Below, in pieces: positions 53,423 through 62,323 of a stretch of DNA of 64,000 nt; position 1 is the stretch's first letter, and each line of letters begins with the position of its first letter. The notes under the pieces are model-generated. The model was not told the origin of the DNA. It ran no database searches and worked only from the letters and a program-made list of their open reading frames with translations. The stretch comes from Methylobacter sp. (GTDB taxonomy: Bacteria; Pseudomonadota; Gammaproteobacteria; Methylococcales; Methylomonadaceae): the NCBI GenBank assembly GCA_030684815.1, contig JAUXXQ010000128.1:1-64000 (forward strand), written 5' to 3'. The translations under genes were made by a program, and so were the position numbers.

Positions 53423-53638
53423 ATGAGTCAGCAATTAATTCGCGAAGAAGTTAAACCATCCACTAACGGCTCTTTGTTGTTAGGTACTAGTTTAGTCGTT
53501 GCATCGATGATTTTAGTGCCGGCCTTGGCAGTTAGGTTAGGCTTGGGCGCAAGCTTAACCGGAGCGCTGAGAATTGCTTTAATGAAGGCATCAAGCCGCG
53601 CAGTGACCGGCGCAGCGGATATGTCTAGGGCGAATTGA
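53423..53638 (+). CDS. Small membrane protein of the heavy-metal locus
   Basis: The 71-residue product has a polar N-terminus (MSQQLIREEVKPST), one long hydrophobic segment at about 17-45 rich in Gly/Leu/Ala, and an amphipathic C-terminal part (IALMKASSRAVTGAADM). AGAAGG precedes the ATG. It is the first of five plus-strand genes before the copper ATPase. I do not recognise its family; a small membrane partner of the transporter is an inference from position. Confidence 0.6.
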   Translation: MSQQLIREEVKPSTNGSLLLGTSLVVASMILVPALAVRLGLGASLTGALRIALMKASSRAVTGAADMSRAN

Positions 53639-53940
53639 TTTAACGGACTTTTAAATTGGGCATAGTTGCGCCACCTTCACAAGTCCCCACACACCGCGCC
53701 CATCGTTATACGCATCCTGCAACAGCCTGACCGTAGGCAGTTGTGTATAAAGATAGCGCGCCACGTAGGGACAGAAAAAAAGTTAATTTTTCAAGATGTT
53801 TACCCGAGATATAATAAACTTGGTTGGACGCCTAGTTTGCGGAATGGCCAATTGAGCCACACGCCCTATCCGCCGAATAATGCCGATGGATGGGTCGGGG
53901 TGGATTGGAACATAATAGGTTAAATAACACAGTTAAATTA

Positions 53941-54108
53941 ATGGTTGATAATAAAAAAGCATGTGACCTTTGCGGGTTGACAGTTGAAACATCAGGCTTT
54001 ACTTTAAAAACGAAAGAAGGCGATAAAACCTTTTGCTGCGAAGGCTGCAAGGGCATTTATCAATTATTAAATGAAGATCAGGTTTTGCCTGAATCTGATC
54101 AAGACTAA
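53941..54108 (+). CDS. Stand-alone cysteine-rich metal-binding domain (ATPase N-terminal type)
   Basis: The 55-residue protein has the pattern C-x2-C near the start (ACDLCGLTVE) and FCCEGCKGIYQLL near the middle. This is the putative metal-binding domain normally fused to the N-terminus of CcoI/FixI-like copper ATPases (PF12156 type). Here it is a separate small gene, and the ATPase encoded 1.1 kb downstream lacks this domain. I start it at ATG 53941; upstream in-frame codons look non-coding. It probably delivers or senses copper for that ATPase. Confidence 0.7.
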   Translation: MVDNKKACDLCGLTVETSGFTLKTKEGDKTFCCEGCKGIYQLLNEDQVLPESDQD

Positions 54109-54132
54109 TTAAATGATTAAGGAAAAATTAAT

Positions 54133-54387
54133 ATGAAGCAGGCACATAATATGACTAAAGGTTCGGTTGTTTCATCTACAGTAGTACATACGGGGAAAAA
54201 ATTAATGGGCAATGTCGCTAAACATCCGGTTTTAGTTTTTGGCTTGGGTCTTGCCGCCGGTTATCTGGTTTATAAATACAGAAAAGAAATCATCTCCAGC
54301 ACCACTAAAGCGGTCGATGCAGGCAAAGATTTCGTCTTGCAACAAAAAGAAAATTTGGAAGACATTGTCGCTGAAAGCAAAGAATGA
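54133..54387 (+). CDS. Single-span membrane protein, paralogue of the gene at 58782
   Basis: The 84-residue protein has one membrane segment (VLVFGLGLAAGYLVY, about 33-48) preceded by AKHP and followed by KYRKEIISSTTKA and a helical tail QQKENLEDIVAESKE. The same arrangement (AKHP, hydrophobic segment, HKYRKEI, then FVLRQQENLKDLIAES) is in the 114-residue protein at the other end of the locus. AAGGAAAAA precedes the ATG. Function is unknown; paired copies around the copper ATPase suggest a membrane-associated role in the same process. Confidence 0.65.
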   Translation: MKQAHNMTKGSVVSSTVVHTGKKLMGNVAKHPVLVFGLGLAAGYLVYKYRKEIISSTTKAVDAGKDFVLQQKENLEDIVAESKE

Positions 54388-54493
54388 CAAGTTGATTTGT
54401 CGGTTAAATCAAACGATGCCATGAACGGGTATTTGGCGGGCTTGCATCCTGCCAAAACACCCGTTTTGTTTTTCTGAGAGCTTTGTTAACGTT

Positions 54494-55105
54494 ATGTCCA
54501 TACAAAAAGAATTTGTGCTGCGTTATCGTGTAGACGGGCATATCCGGTTTCAAATACCGGCTCAGATTTGTCATCTTGAAGTAGCGAAAGCGATAACAGA
54601 TGGCATTTCTGCATTAGACGGTGTTTACCGTGTCAACCTTTATCGCGGCCAGCAAAAATTATCCATTCGTTTCGATGAGGCCGTTTGTGATTTCAAGTCA
54701 CTGGCTAAACAGTTGTTCCTGTTACTGGCCACACTCGAAGAAAAGGGCGCATTAAAACCCAAACCTGTTTCAACAGTAGCCCCGTGGCAAGAAAAGGCCA
54801 AAGCTAAATTGGACGGCTTTAAAGCCACCCGCTGGGTCAAAGAAAAATTCGGTGATGCCAAAGAGACCGTTCAGGCTGCCAAAGTCATTACCAAACTGGG
54901 CATGAAAAAACCCGCCGCTTTCATGCAAGACCCGGAAAAAGCGGTCATTGATTTTCTCAATGACATTCTGGTGATTTTTCTGATCCGGCTGCATTGGGAC
55001 AACATTACCCAGCATTGGCTGTTAAAGCCGCTCAAACACCGTTACGAATGGATGGCGCTGTTTTATATGTTCTTTTTGCTGGTCCGTTCGCGCAGAAAAA
55101 AATAA
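54494..55105 (+). CDS. HMA-like domain membrane protein
   Basis: The 203-residue protein begins with a ferredoxin-like fold of the HMA type (about 5-75, [13 protein letters not shown]...[19 protein letters not shown]). It lacks the metal-binding CxxC, so it resembles HMA_2-type domains. A charged linker and an amphipathic region follow, then a C-terminal membrane segment near 180-198 ([12 protein letters not shown]). It is directly upstream of the ATPase and may pass or regulate copper without binding it through cysteines. Confidence 0.65.
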   Translation: MSIQKEFVLRYRVDGHIRFQIPAQICHLEVAKAITDGISALDGVYRVNLYRGQQKLSIRFDEAVCDFKSLAKQLFLLLATLEEKGALKPKPVSTVAPWQEKAKAKLDGFKATRWVKEKFGDAKETVQAAKVITKLGMKKPAAFMQDPEKAVIDFLNDILVIFLIRLHWDNITQHWLLKPLKHRYEWMALFYMFFLLVRSRRKK

Positions 55106-55182
55106 TCCCCCCGTCTGTTATCAGGAAACCGTTATTACCCGACGGTTTCCTATTCAAACCGCTCATCGACCTACGGCCTCCC

Positions 55183-57633
55183 ATGGATACACACATCGCC
55201 ACGCCAAAAAACTTCCAACTGATGCATCAATTAAAAAGGCGCATCCGCATTATTTCCCCGGTGTTAAAAAACGATCAGGAACGCGGTTATATTTTTGAAA
55301 TCCTGTTAAAAAAGCGCCCCGAAATAAAAAAGATACGCTCGGTTTACGCGCTGGGTTCGGTGGTGATCCACTTTGATCCGGCGCATTTGCCGCTACAGAA
55401 TTTACTGATTATGTTGGACGCGGTGCTGGGCAATATTGCCCGCAAACAGGCCGAACAACACAAGCAACAACAGCAAATTCTGGACGGCCCGACACAGGAA
55501 ATCGATCTGGCCGTTGAAGGCATGAGTTGTGCGTCCTGTGCCTTGTTAATCGAAATGGTGTTAAAGCGCGACCCCAGAATCAAACGGGTCAGCGTCAATT
55601 TCGGCACTTCGACGCTGACCGTTCACGGTCAATTGGCTAGAGATGAAGTCAGCGCGAAAGTGGCAACCTTGGGTTATGCCACCTACGCGATGGATACGCT
55701 GTCCCAACGCAAAAAACTGATTGAGAAAGAACAACAGCGCATTGCTGTCGCCAAACGCCGATTTATCTGGTCCGGCATTTTGAGTTTTCCTGTGGTCGTT
55801 GTCGGCATGGGTATGCCCAGTTCGCGCTGGCTGCACTGGATGCAGTTTGTACTGACTACGCCGGTGGTGTTTTGGTCGGGCTGGACTTTTTTTGCCAAAG
55901 CCTGGCGATTGGCCAAACAACGCAGCGCCAATATGGACACACTGATTGCGCTGGGCGTCGGTGCGGCTTACGGCTACAGCTTGCCTGCGTTATTTCGGCG
56001 CAAAGGCCACCTTTATTTTGAAGCGGGCGCGGCCATTATCACCTTCGTGCTGTTGGGGCGTTTTTTAGAAGAACGCGCCAAAGGCAAAGCCGGTGAAGCC
56101 ATCCGCAAACTGGTTGATTTGCAGCCGCAAACCGCAACGCTAATCCGTGACGGCCAGGAGTTCATCATCAGCGTTGACGATTGCGCGATAGACGACATTT
56201 TACTGGTGCGGCCGGGCGAAAAAATCCCAACCGACGGCGTGGTCATTCAAGGCGTATCGACCGTCGATGAAGCCATGGTCACCGGCGAAAGCTTGCCGGT
56301 GGTTAAAGATGTCGGACACAAAGTCATTGGCGGCTGCGTCAACGGCAGCGGCGCCTTGCGCATTCGTGTGACCGCAGTCGGCATGGACACCGTATTGGCG
56401 GGCATCGTTCACATGGTCGATCAGGCGCAAGCCACCAAGCTGCCGATACAAAAACAGGTCGATAAGATTTCTGCGGTGTTTGTGCCCTCGGTGATGCTGT
56501 TGTCGGCTTTAACGCTGACCGGCTGGCTGCTGGTCGGCGCGCCGTTTGGTTTCGCTTTCGGCAACGCCATCACGGTATTGCTGATTGCCTGCCCTTGCGC
56601 GCTGGGTTTGGCAACACCAGCAGCGATTATGGTCGGCGCCGGGCAAGCCGCGCGGGAAGGCATTTATATCCGCAATGGCGAAAGTCTGGAAACAGCGGCC
56701 AAGCTTAATGTCATCGTGTTCGACAAAACCGGCACCATCACCGAAGGCAAACCAAAAGTCACCGATTTGCTGAAACTGTCCCGACTCAGCCCAGAAAAAC
56801 TGATTCGCTTGGCAGCTTCAGCAGAAAATAACTCGGAACATTTTTTAGGCAAAGCCATCGTCGCCTATGCCAAAGAACAGGCTATTGAGTTGCAGGATTG
56901 TAGCTATTTTTACAGTGAAACCGGCCGAGGCATTGCCGCCGAAGTGGACGACAAAAAGCTCTTGCTGGGCAATCACGACTGGCTGTCAGATCAAGGTATT
57001 GTTGTCGATGGTTTATTAACTGCCGCCAGCGATTTTTCCGAACAAGGCAAAACTCCGGTGTTCATGGCCATCAACGGCAAAGCGGCGGCGGTATTCGGCA
57101 TTGCCGACAAACCCAGGCCGCAAGCGATACAAGCCATACAGCACCTGAAAAAACTGGGCATACAGACCTTGATGGTCACCGGCGACACCGAAAAAACCGC
57201 ACAGCATATTGCCGCTATCGTCGGCATTGAAACAGTGATCGCCAACGCCAAGCCGGAACAAAAACTGGCCATCATTCAGCAGTTTCAACAAGAAGGCAAA
57301 AACGTCGGCATGATCGGCGACGGCATTAACGACGCCCCTGCCCTGGCCGCCGCCAATGTCGGTTTCGCCATAGGCACCGGCACCGACATCGCCATTGAAT
57401 CCGCCGACATGACGCTGGTGCATGGCGATATTACCAAAGTGACCGGCGCCATTCAGCTCAGCACCGACACCATTAGAATCATCAAGCAAAACCTGTTCTG
57501 GGCGTTTGGCTATAACGTCGTTGCCATTCCGGTGGCGGCGATGGGCAACCTCAACCCGATGATTGCGTCGGCGGCCATGGCGCTCAGCTCGGTATCAGTC
57601 ATCGTTAACTCATTAAGATTAAATAAAAAATAG
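55183..57633 (+). CDS. Cu(I)-type P1B ATPase
   Basis: The 816-residue protein has a degenerate HMA-like domain without CxxC at about 15-85 and a proper HMA domain with GMSCASC at 113-119. Eight membrane helices follow. Motifs: TGES at 367-370, the ion-binding CPC at 470-472, the phosphorylated Asp in DKTGT at 514-518, GDGINDAP at 712-719, and the copper-type last helix [16 protein letters not shown]. The normally invariant HP motif of the nucleotide domain reads SEHFLGKA, so Pro is replaced by Phe554. The start is placed at ATG 55183; the frame is open further upstream within the previous gene. Either copper export or supply of copper to an oxidase (CcoI-like) is possible. Confidence 0.88.
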   Translation: MDTHIATPKNFQLMHQLKRRIRIISPVLKNDQERGYIFEILLKKRPEIKKIRSVYALGSVVIHFDPAHLPLQNLLIMLDAVLGNIARKQAEQHKQQQQILDGPTQEIDLAVEGMSCASCALLIEMVLKRDPRIKRVSVNFGTSTLTVHGQLARDEVSAKVATLGYATYAMDTLSQRKKLIEKEQQRIAVAKRRFIWSGILSFPVVVVGMGMPSSRWLHWMQFVLTTPVVFWSGWTFFAKAWRLAKQRSANMDTLIALGVGAAYGYSLPALFRRKGHLYFEAGAAIITFVLLGRFLEERAKGKAGEAIRKLVDLQPQTATLIRDGQEFIISVDDCAIDDILLVRPGEKIPTDGVVIQGVSTVDEAMVTGESLPVVKDVGHKVIGGCVNGSGALRIRVTAVGMDTVLAGIVHMVDQAQATKLPIQKQVDKISAVFVPSVMLLSALTLTGWLLVGAPFGFAFGNAITVLLIACPCALGLATPAAIMVGAGQAAREGIYIRNGESLETAAKLNVIVFDKTGTITEGKPKVTDLLKLSRLSPEKLIRLAASAENNSEHFLGKAIVAYAKEQAIELQDCSYFYSETGRGIAAEVDDKKLLLGNHDWLSDQGIVVDGLLTAASDFSEQGKTPVFMAINGKAAAVFGIADKPRPQAIQAIQHLKKLGIQTLMVTGDTEKTAQHIAAIVGIETVIANAKPEQKLAIIQQFQQEGKNVGMIGDGINDAPALAAANVGFAIGTGTDIAIESADMTLVHGDITKVTGAIQLSTDTIRIIKQNLFWAFGYNVVAIPVAAMGNLNPMIASAAMALSSVSVIVNSLRLNKK

Positions 57634-57640
57634 GCAAACA

Positions 57641-58471
57641 ATGGATCATTCAACAATGGATATGGGTATGCACCATGTGACTGCGGCTGCGGGTGGCTTT
57701 GATTACGGTTTGGCTTTTATGGCAGGCGTATTAGGCAGCGGGCATTGTGTCGGCATGTGCGGCGCGCTGGTGTCGGGTTGCTTTATGCGTGCCGGTGCGT
57801 CAAGAACTTATACGGCCTATCTGGCTTATCAGTTGTCCAGAATATCGGTTTACACCCTGGTCGGGTTTATAGCGGCGGCACTCGGTGTAGTGCTGGTTTC
57901 CAGCGGACTGTTCGGGCAAATCCAAAGTATTTTGCAAATGTTCGTCGGCGTCGTGGTCATTATTTTGGCTCTGGGCATTTTAGGTTGGATTCCGTTTCAG
58001 GGTTCAATCAAGCTATTGCCGATGAATTTGTTGCGCAAAGGCTATGCCGAATCCAGAACCAAAGGCCCGCTATTGGGCGCATCGATGGCTGGCTTGTTAA
58101 ACGGCTTGATGCCCTGCCCGTTGACTTTTGCGATGGCGGTTAAAGCCACCTCGGCGACAACGGTATTGGAAGGCGGCTTGTTAATGCTCGCTTTTGGCGC
58201 GGGCACCTTGCCGACCATGCTGTTTGTCAGTGCCGCGTTCGGCAAAATGAGCGCCCATTTCAGAGGACTAATGATGAAGTCGGCCGCGTTGATTATGATT
58301 GCAATGGGCTGTTACACCATTTATATGGGCTTGTCGTTTTATGTGGCGGAAAATTTCCAACAGCATAATTTTATCCACGACATTAAAAATGAAATTGACG
58401 GCGTTATTTTATTTCTGCAACAAATGGTTGAATACTACACAGGCATGATAAAAAGCATACAAACCAGTTAA
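57641..58471 (+). CDS. SafE/DsbD-like (UreH-type) membrane protein
   Basis: The 276-residue polytopic protein starts with a His/Met-rich segment (MDHSTMDMGMHH) that could bind copper. It has two characteristic motifs, GSGHCVGMCGALV and LLNGLMPCPLTFAM, each with paired cysteines in a membrane helix. It is of the sulfite exporter TauE/SafE-like or DsbD_2 type that is often encoded next to CcoI copper ATPases. It begins seven bases after the ATPase stop, so they are coupled. A role in copper delivery for oxidase assembly is inferred. Confidence 0.82.
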   Translation: MDHSTMDMGMHHVTAAAGGFDYGLAFMAGVLGSGHCVGMCGALVSGCFMRAGASRTYTAYLAYQLSRISVYTLVGFIAAALGVVLVSSGLFGQIQSILQMFVGVVVIILALGILGWIPFQGSIKLLPMNLLRKGYAESRTKGPLLGASMAGLLNGLMPCPLTFAMAVKATSATTVLEGGLLMLAFGAGTLPTMLFVSAAFGKMSAHFRGLMMKSAALIMIAMGCYTIYMGLSFYVAENFQQHNFIHDIKNEIDGVILFLQQMVEYYTGMIKSIQTS

Positions 58472-58781
58472 TTTCTGGCTTATAGAATACAAAGTAACGT
58501 CCCATTAAGTATGGTAAGCCTATTTCTTTTAACATTGGAGTCCAATAGCTTTAGCTATTGGCTTGCGGTAAAACAGCTAAGGAATAAAAATAAAACAACT
58601 TGAACAATTGCGCCTGTAGGCTATCAACTTAACACGGGACAGACCTTCCAGGTTTTACGACTGCCATGGATGGCGGAAGTGCTGGAGCCGTCGGGAGCGG
58701 CTCCAGTAAAAAACTGGAAGGTCTAACCCGCAACATTTTGAAAGGTGTAACGGCTCGGCGAAAAATAGAAGTCGTTACAAA
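58472..58781. other. Repeat-filled intergenic region between convergent genes
   Basis: A hairpin TTGGAGTCCAATAGCTTTAG, completed by CTATTGG (core 58542-58561), is followed by fold-back element B4. The TTGGAGTCCAA phrase is also found inside the insertion in B5. No gene is supported. Confidence 0.5.
58619..58732. repeat. Fold-back element B4, one 51-bp cassette, truncated at the right
   Basis: The left arm GGCTATCAACTTAACACGGG is complete. A single cassette (ACGACTGCC ... GGCTCCAGT) follows CCAGGTTTT. The right arm ends soon after CTGGAAGGTCTAACCCGC, so the element is incomplete and no target duplication can be identified. Confidence 0.7.
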
Positions 58782-59126
58782 TTATTTTGCCGTATCTTCT
58801 TGGCTTTCTGCAATCAGGTCTTTAAGGTTCTCTTGTTGGCGCAAGACAAAATCCTTGCTTTGGCTGGCGGTTTTGCTGGTGATTAAAATTATTTCTTTAC
58901 GGTATTTGTGCGTCAAAAAACCAGCGCTGATACCTAAGCCCAATAGCAGCAGCGGATGCTTGGCCAGCGTAGTCATGACACCTTTGCCCGTTTCTATAAC
59001 AAGTGCAGCCGCCATCGTGGTAGCCACACCTTTAACGACCAATTCACCTCGCGAGGAATGCGCCGTCGCGCTTTTATGTTGCCCTACGTCAGTTGCATAG
59101 TTTGCTGTAGATAATTGATTCATCAA
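58782..59126 (-). CDS. Single-span membrane protein, paralogue of the gene at 54133
   Basis: The 114-residue protein carries a long N-terminal part with Ser/Thr/Ala-rich sequence, then AKHPLLLLGLGISAGFLTHKYR and the helical tail LRQQENLKDLIAES that match the 84-residue protein 4.4 kb away. It is convergent to the copper genes. The N-terminal hydrophobic segment at about 32-46 could be a second membrane helix. I know no name for this family. Confidence 0.6.
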   Translation of the reverse strand: MMNQLSTANYATDVGQHKSATAHSSRGELVVKGVATTMAAALVIETGKGVMTTLAKHPLLLLGLGISAGFLTHKYRKEIILITSKTASQSKDFVLRQQENLKDLIAESQEDTAK

Positions 59127-59350
59127 ATGTTCTATATAATGAGTGTTAATGTTTCCCCGCGAACGGGGAGGTTACCGGAGGATGACGTGCTGAATTGGCG
59201 CCACCCTTTTCACGCCAGCCGCTTATGTTGGGGAAATCCGAAGGCATAGTTTAAACATAAGGGCGGGCACAGTCACGGAAGAATCGCTGCATGGGAACGA
59301 GGCAAATCCGTCTTATCTGCGTCCCATTCAATCACGCTGAGCCGTTACTG

Positions 59351-59713
59351 TTATTCTTGCTTATCATTCACCAAATCGTAGGTGATGTCCGGGTTAAATC
59401 CCATCGGCCAATAAATAAGCGCTGCCGGCGGCCAGAAGATTGAAACAGGACGGAATTTCGCCCGAAGCCTGCCTTCTTTGACAACCTCGCCATTTTTTTC
59501 CAGGCGATAAGGGATACCTGACTCAGGCGGTATACCCGCCGCCGTCCAGAAAAACGGCTTGGTGGTAACCTTGCCATCCGCCTTAATGTCTACAGCTTGC
59601 GGCCTTTTGTAAACATATAAATCAGTTCCGGGCGGGACTTTAAACGTCCCCGTTGTGGTGCAGCCAGTAACCATAACCAGCAAAGCCAAGATCAAACTTA
59701 TCTTTTTTATCAT
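59351..59713 (-). CDS. Putative lipoprotein, unknown function
   Basis: The 120-residue product has a lipoprotein signal peptide with lipobox VTGC (Cys18) and a mature part that looks beta-rich (TFKVPPGTDLYVYKRPQ, YRLEKNGEVVKEGRLRAKF). GGAG lies about nine bases before the ATG. It follows the ketosynthase gene on the same strand by 25 bases, so it may be the last gene of the ape-type operon, though I do not recognise it as a standard member. Confidence 0.65.
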   Translation of the reverse strand: MIKKISLILALLVMVTGCTTTGTFKVPPGTDLYVYKRPQAVDIKADGKVTTKPFFWTAAGIPPESGIPYRLEKNGEVVKEGRLRAKFRPVSIFWPPAALIYWPMGFNPDITYDLVNDKQE

Positions 59714-59738
59714 TGTCGTTCTCCAAGTTAAAGGGATG

Positions 59739-60965
59739 TCAGTTATCCCAACGCTTAAAAATCAAAGAGGTGTTGATACCGCCAAACGCGAAATTATTGC
59801 TCATCACATAGCCGCAATCGAATTTTCGGAAATCCCCTTTAATATAGTCCAGTTTGGCGCATTCAGGGTCGATATGGTCAAGATTGGCGGTAGCATGAAA
59901 CCAGCCTTCGTTCATCATATTGACCGCCGCCCAAGCCTCCAGCGCGCCGCAAGCACCCAGGGTGTGGCCGGTAAAACTTTTCAACGCGCTGATCGGCGTT
60001 TTATCGCCGAATACCGCTGCGGTCGCGTGGCTTTCGGCGACATCGCCGTGAGCGGTTGCGGTGCCATGCGCACTGATGTAGCCGATGGCCGCTGCATCCA
60101 GTTGGGCATCGTCTAAAGCCAGATGCATCGCAACCTGCATACTGTTGCTGTCAGGCTGGGTCACATGGACGCCGTCCGAATTGGTGCCGAACCCTACCAG
60201 TTCGGCATGGATATGCGCACCGCGCGCCAAGGCATGTTCCAGTTCTTCCAAGATCAACGTACCTGCGCCCTCGCCGATGACCAGGCCATCCCGGTCACGG
60301 TCAAAAGGCCGGGGGCTTTTATCCGGCGTGTCGTTGCGCAGGCTGGTGGCAAACAAGGTGTCGAAAACGGCAGCCTGAATCGGCGAAAGCTCTTCCGCAC
60401 CGCCCGCCACCATCAGTTTTTGCCGGCCGAATTTTATCGCCTCATAAGCATAGCCGATGCCCTGGCTACCCGAGGTGCAGGCGCTTGACGTCGTATAAAT
60501 CCTGCCGTTGATGCCGAAAAATAGGCTGATGTTGACCGGTGCGGTATGGCCCATCATCCTGATATACGAGGTGGCATTCAAGCCAGCGGCATGATTAAGC
60601 AGCATGTGGCCGAACTCGGCAATGGCGTCGGGGCTGCCCGATGAGCTGCCGTAGGCTATGCCCATCTGCCCGCTGTTAAGGCAGGGATCGCCCAGCAAAC
60701 CGGCATCATTCAGCGCCAATTCGGTGGCATAAGTCGCCATTAAAGCAATTCGCCCCATGCCGCGAACCTGCTTGCGCGAATAATGTTCGGGTTTGTTAAA
60801 GCTCACCGGCGCGCCCAGGCGGGTATTCAAACCTTGGTATTTGCCCCAGTCCGGCATGAAGCGGATGCCGGTAGACTGGTTTTTAAGGCGCTCGGCAACC
60901 TGCGGCCAGTCATTGCCTATCGGCGAAATGCCCGCCATGCCGGTCACCACCACACGTTTCAGCAT
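59739..60965 (-). CDS. Beta-ketoacyl-ACP synthase, ApeR-like
   Basis: The 408-residue FabF-type condensing enzyme has the nucleophile Cys163 in TSSACTSGSQ and the two catalytic histidines in HGTATAHGD and FTGHTLGACG, so it should be active. In aryl-polyene clusters such a synthase (ApeR) is encoded after the ketoreductase ApeQ, as here. It overlaps the fabG-like gene by seven bases. The substrate specificity is inferred from the cluster, not the sequence. Confidence 0.88.
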   Translation of the reverse strand: MLKRVVVTGMAGISPIGNDWPQVAERLKNQSTGIRFMPDWGKYQGLNTRLGAPVSFNKPEHYSRKQVRGMGRIALMATYATELALNDAGLLGDPCLNSGQMGIAYGSSSGSPDAIAEFGHMLLNHAAGLNATSYIRMMGHTAPVNISLFFGINGRIYTTSSACTSGSQGIGYAYEAIKFGRQKLMVAGGAEELSPIQAAVFDTLFATSLRNDTPDKSPRPFDRDRDGLVIGEGAGTLILEELEHALARGAHIHAELVGFGTNSDGVHVTQPDSNSMQVAMHLALDDAQLDAAAIGYISAHGTATAHGDVAESHATAAVFGDKTPISALKSFTGHTLGACGALEAWAAVNMMNEGWFHATANLDHIDPECAKLDYIKGDFRKFDCGYVMSNNFAFGGINTSLIFKRWDN

Positions 60966-61684
60966 AAGCCACCGTTAACGGAAATGACCTGCCGGGTAAT
61001 GTAGGCGGCATCGTCGGACAGTAAAAAAGCCACGGCAGCCGCAACTTCTTTGGGACTTCCTACCCTACGCGCCGGAATCATTTTTTTGATCTCTTCAAGC
61101 GGCAACTCGCTGACCATGTCGGTTTCGATCAAGCCGGGCGCCACGCAATTAACGGTAATATCGCGCTTTGCCAGCTCCAGCGCCAGCGCCTTGGTCGCGC
61201 CGATAATACCGGCTTTGGCTGCGCTGTAATTGACTTGGCCGCGATTCCCCATCAAACCTGAAACCGACGACAAGGTGACGATGCGCCCCGGTTTTCGCCG
61301 TCTGACCATCGGCATCACCACCGGTTGCAACACATTGTAAAAGCCGTCCAGATTGCTGTGAATCACACTGTCCCATTGTTCGCCGGTCAGCGACGGAAAC
61401 GCGTTATCGGCGGTAATTCCGGCATTACAGACCACACCGTAATAAGCGCCGTGGTCTTCAATATCCTGATTGAGTTCTGCGCTGCATTGTGCGCGGTCGG
61501 CAATGTCGAATTGCAATATCCGGGCTTGTTGGCCGAGTTGCCCGATTTCGGCTTTAACCTCTTCAGCCTGCGCCAGCCGGCTGCGGCAATGGATGACTAA
61601 ATCAAAGCCCTGCCCGGCCAGATATAAAGCGATCGCTTTGCCAATGCCACGGCTCGAGCCGGTTACTAAAACGGTTTTATTCAT
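60959..61684 (-). CDS. 3-oxoacyl-ACP reductase, ApeQ/FabG-like
   Basis: The 241-residue short-chain dehydrogenase has the NADPH motif TGSSRGIG at 8-15, CNAGIT, the catalytic Ser in TLSSVSG and the YxxxK pair in NYSAAKAG, and ends with the FabG-type VNGGLC. It would reduce the beta-keto group in each polyene elongation cycle. It is coupled to the ApeR-like gene downstream and separated from the ApeP-like gene upstream by a nested repeat insertion. Confidence 0.9.
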   Translation of the reverse strand: MNKTVLVTGSSRGIGKAIALYLAGQGFDLVIHCRSRLAQAEEVKAEIGQLGQQARILQFDIADRAQCSAELNQDIEDHGAYYGVVCNAGITADNAFPSLTGEQWDSVIHSNLDGFYNVLQPVVMPMVRRRKPGRIVTLSSVSGLMGNRGQVNYSAAKAGIIGATKALALELAKRDITVNCVAPGLIETDMVSELPLEEIKKMIPARRVGSPKEVAAAVAFLLSDDAAYITRQVISVNGGLC

Positions 61685-61710
61685 AGTTTACTCGTGTGTT
61701 ATTTAACGAA

Positions 61711-61875
61711 GGTTGATAGACAGTCATCCAGACCTTTCAGGTTTTAGGTAACGCGCAAAAATTATTCCATACTATTCTCACGATAGTTGGAGTCCAAAGC
61801 TGGCTTTGAACTCCGACAGGGCGGCGGGTGTTATTTTGCACGTTACCTTAAAAACCTGGAAGGTCTAACCCGCAA
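61711..61875. repeat. Fold-back element B5 interrupted by a 101-bp palindrome, inside the ape operon
   Basis: The B-family arms AGACCTTTCAGGTTTTA and AAAACCTGGAAGGTCT are separated by element F (61747-61847). F starts GGTAACGCGC and ends GCACGTTACC, has TTA on both sides, and contains the hairpin TTGGAGTCCAAAGCTGGC...GAACTCC. The right arm of B5 supplies the last codons and the TAG stop of the ApeP-like gene. The outer left arm is truncated. Confidence 0.7.
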
Positions 61876-62323
61876 CGTTTTCGACCAACGAAACCACTTC
61901 TGGCGTGTCGTTCAACGGCGGTTGATAAACATTCAGGTTCGCCGTAATCTCCACGCCTTCCCCGTCAATCCGGCAATCGAAAACCCCCAAATTATCATCC
62001 TGCATGATTTTTTTCACCCGTACCGTCAGCGTCGAACCGGCCTTAAATGCGGCAATATTACTGCCATAACGCCGGGTTCCCAATAAAAAACCCAGCCGTA
62101 TCGGCTCACCGGCCTGCCTTGCCATCACTCCGGCAAAAGCGGCTATCGCTTGCGCCATGTATTCAATGCCAACCCAGGCCGGAACGCTTCTTTCATCACC
62201 GCCCAATAAGCCGTCGCCGCGCACCACAACTTCGGCAATCAAACTTTGATCGTCATAGTCGATAATGCGTTCCAGCAACACCATACTGCCGCTATGCGGG
62301 ATTAAATCGGCTACCGCATTCAT
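61865..62323 (-). CDS. 3-hydroxyacyl-ACP dehydratase, ApeP-like hotdog protein
   Basis: The 152-residue protein has the hotdog fold of the ApeP/FabZ-like dehydratases, with the conserved LIPHSGSMVLLERI (His10) and VGIEYMAQAIAAFAG helix, then RLGFLLGTRRY. It would dehydrate the hydroxyacyl intermediates of the polyene. Its start overlaps the end of the ApeO-like gene by four bases. The C-terminal residues VAG and the stop lie in repeat B5, so the natural end may have been altered. Confidence 0.85.
   Translation of the reverse strand: MNAVADLIPHSGSMVLLERIIDYDDQSLIAEVVVRGDGLLGGDERSVPAWVGIEYMAQAIAAFAGVMARQAGEPIRLGFLLGTRRYGSNIAAFKAGSTLTVRVKKIMQDDNLGVFDCRIDGEGVEITANLNVYQPPLNDTPEVVSLVENVAG

Noticed and set aside
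53666-53923. 85-codon frame between the 71-aa and 55-aa genes
   Set aside because: No ribosome-binding site, odd composition, no domain; more likely intergenic, though a decayed gene cannot be excluded.
54994-55182. 63-codon N-terminal extension of the copper ATPase
   Set aside because: It begins with TTG inside the preceding gene and has no transporter-like sequence; ATG 55183 is the more natural start.
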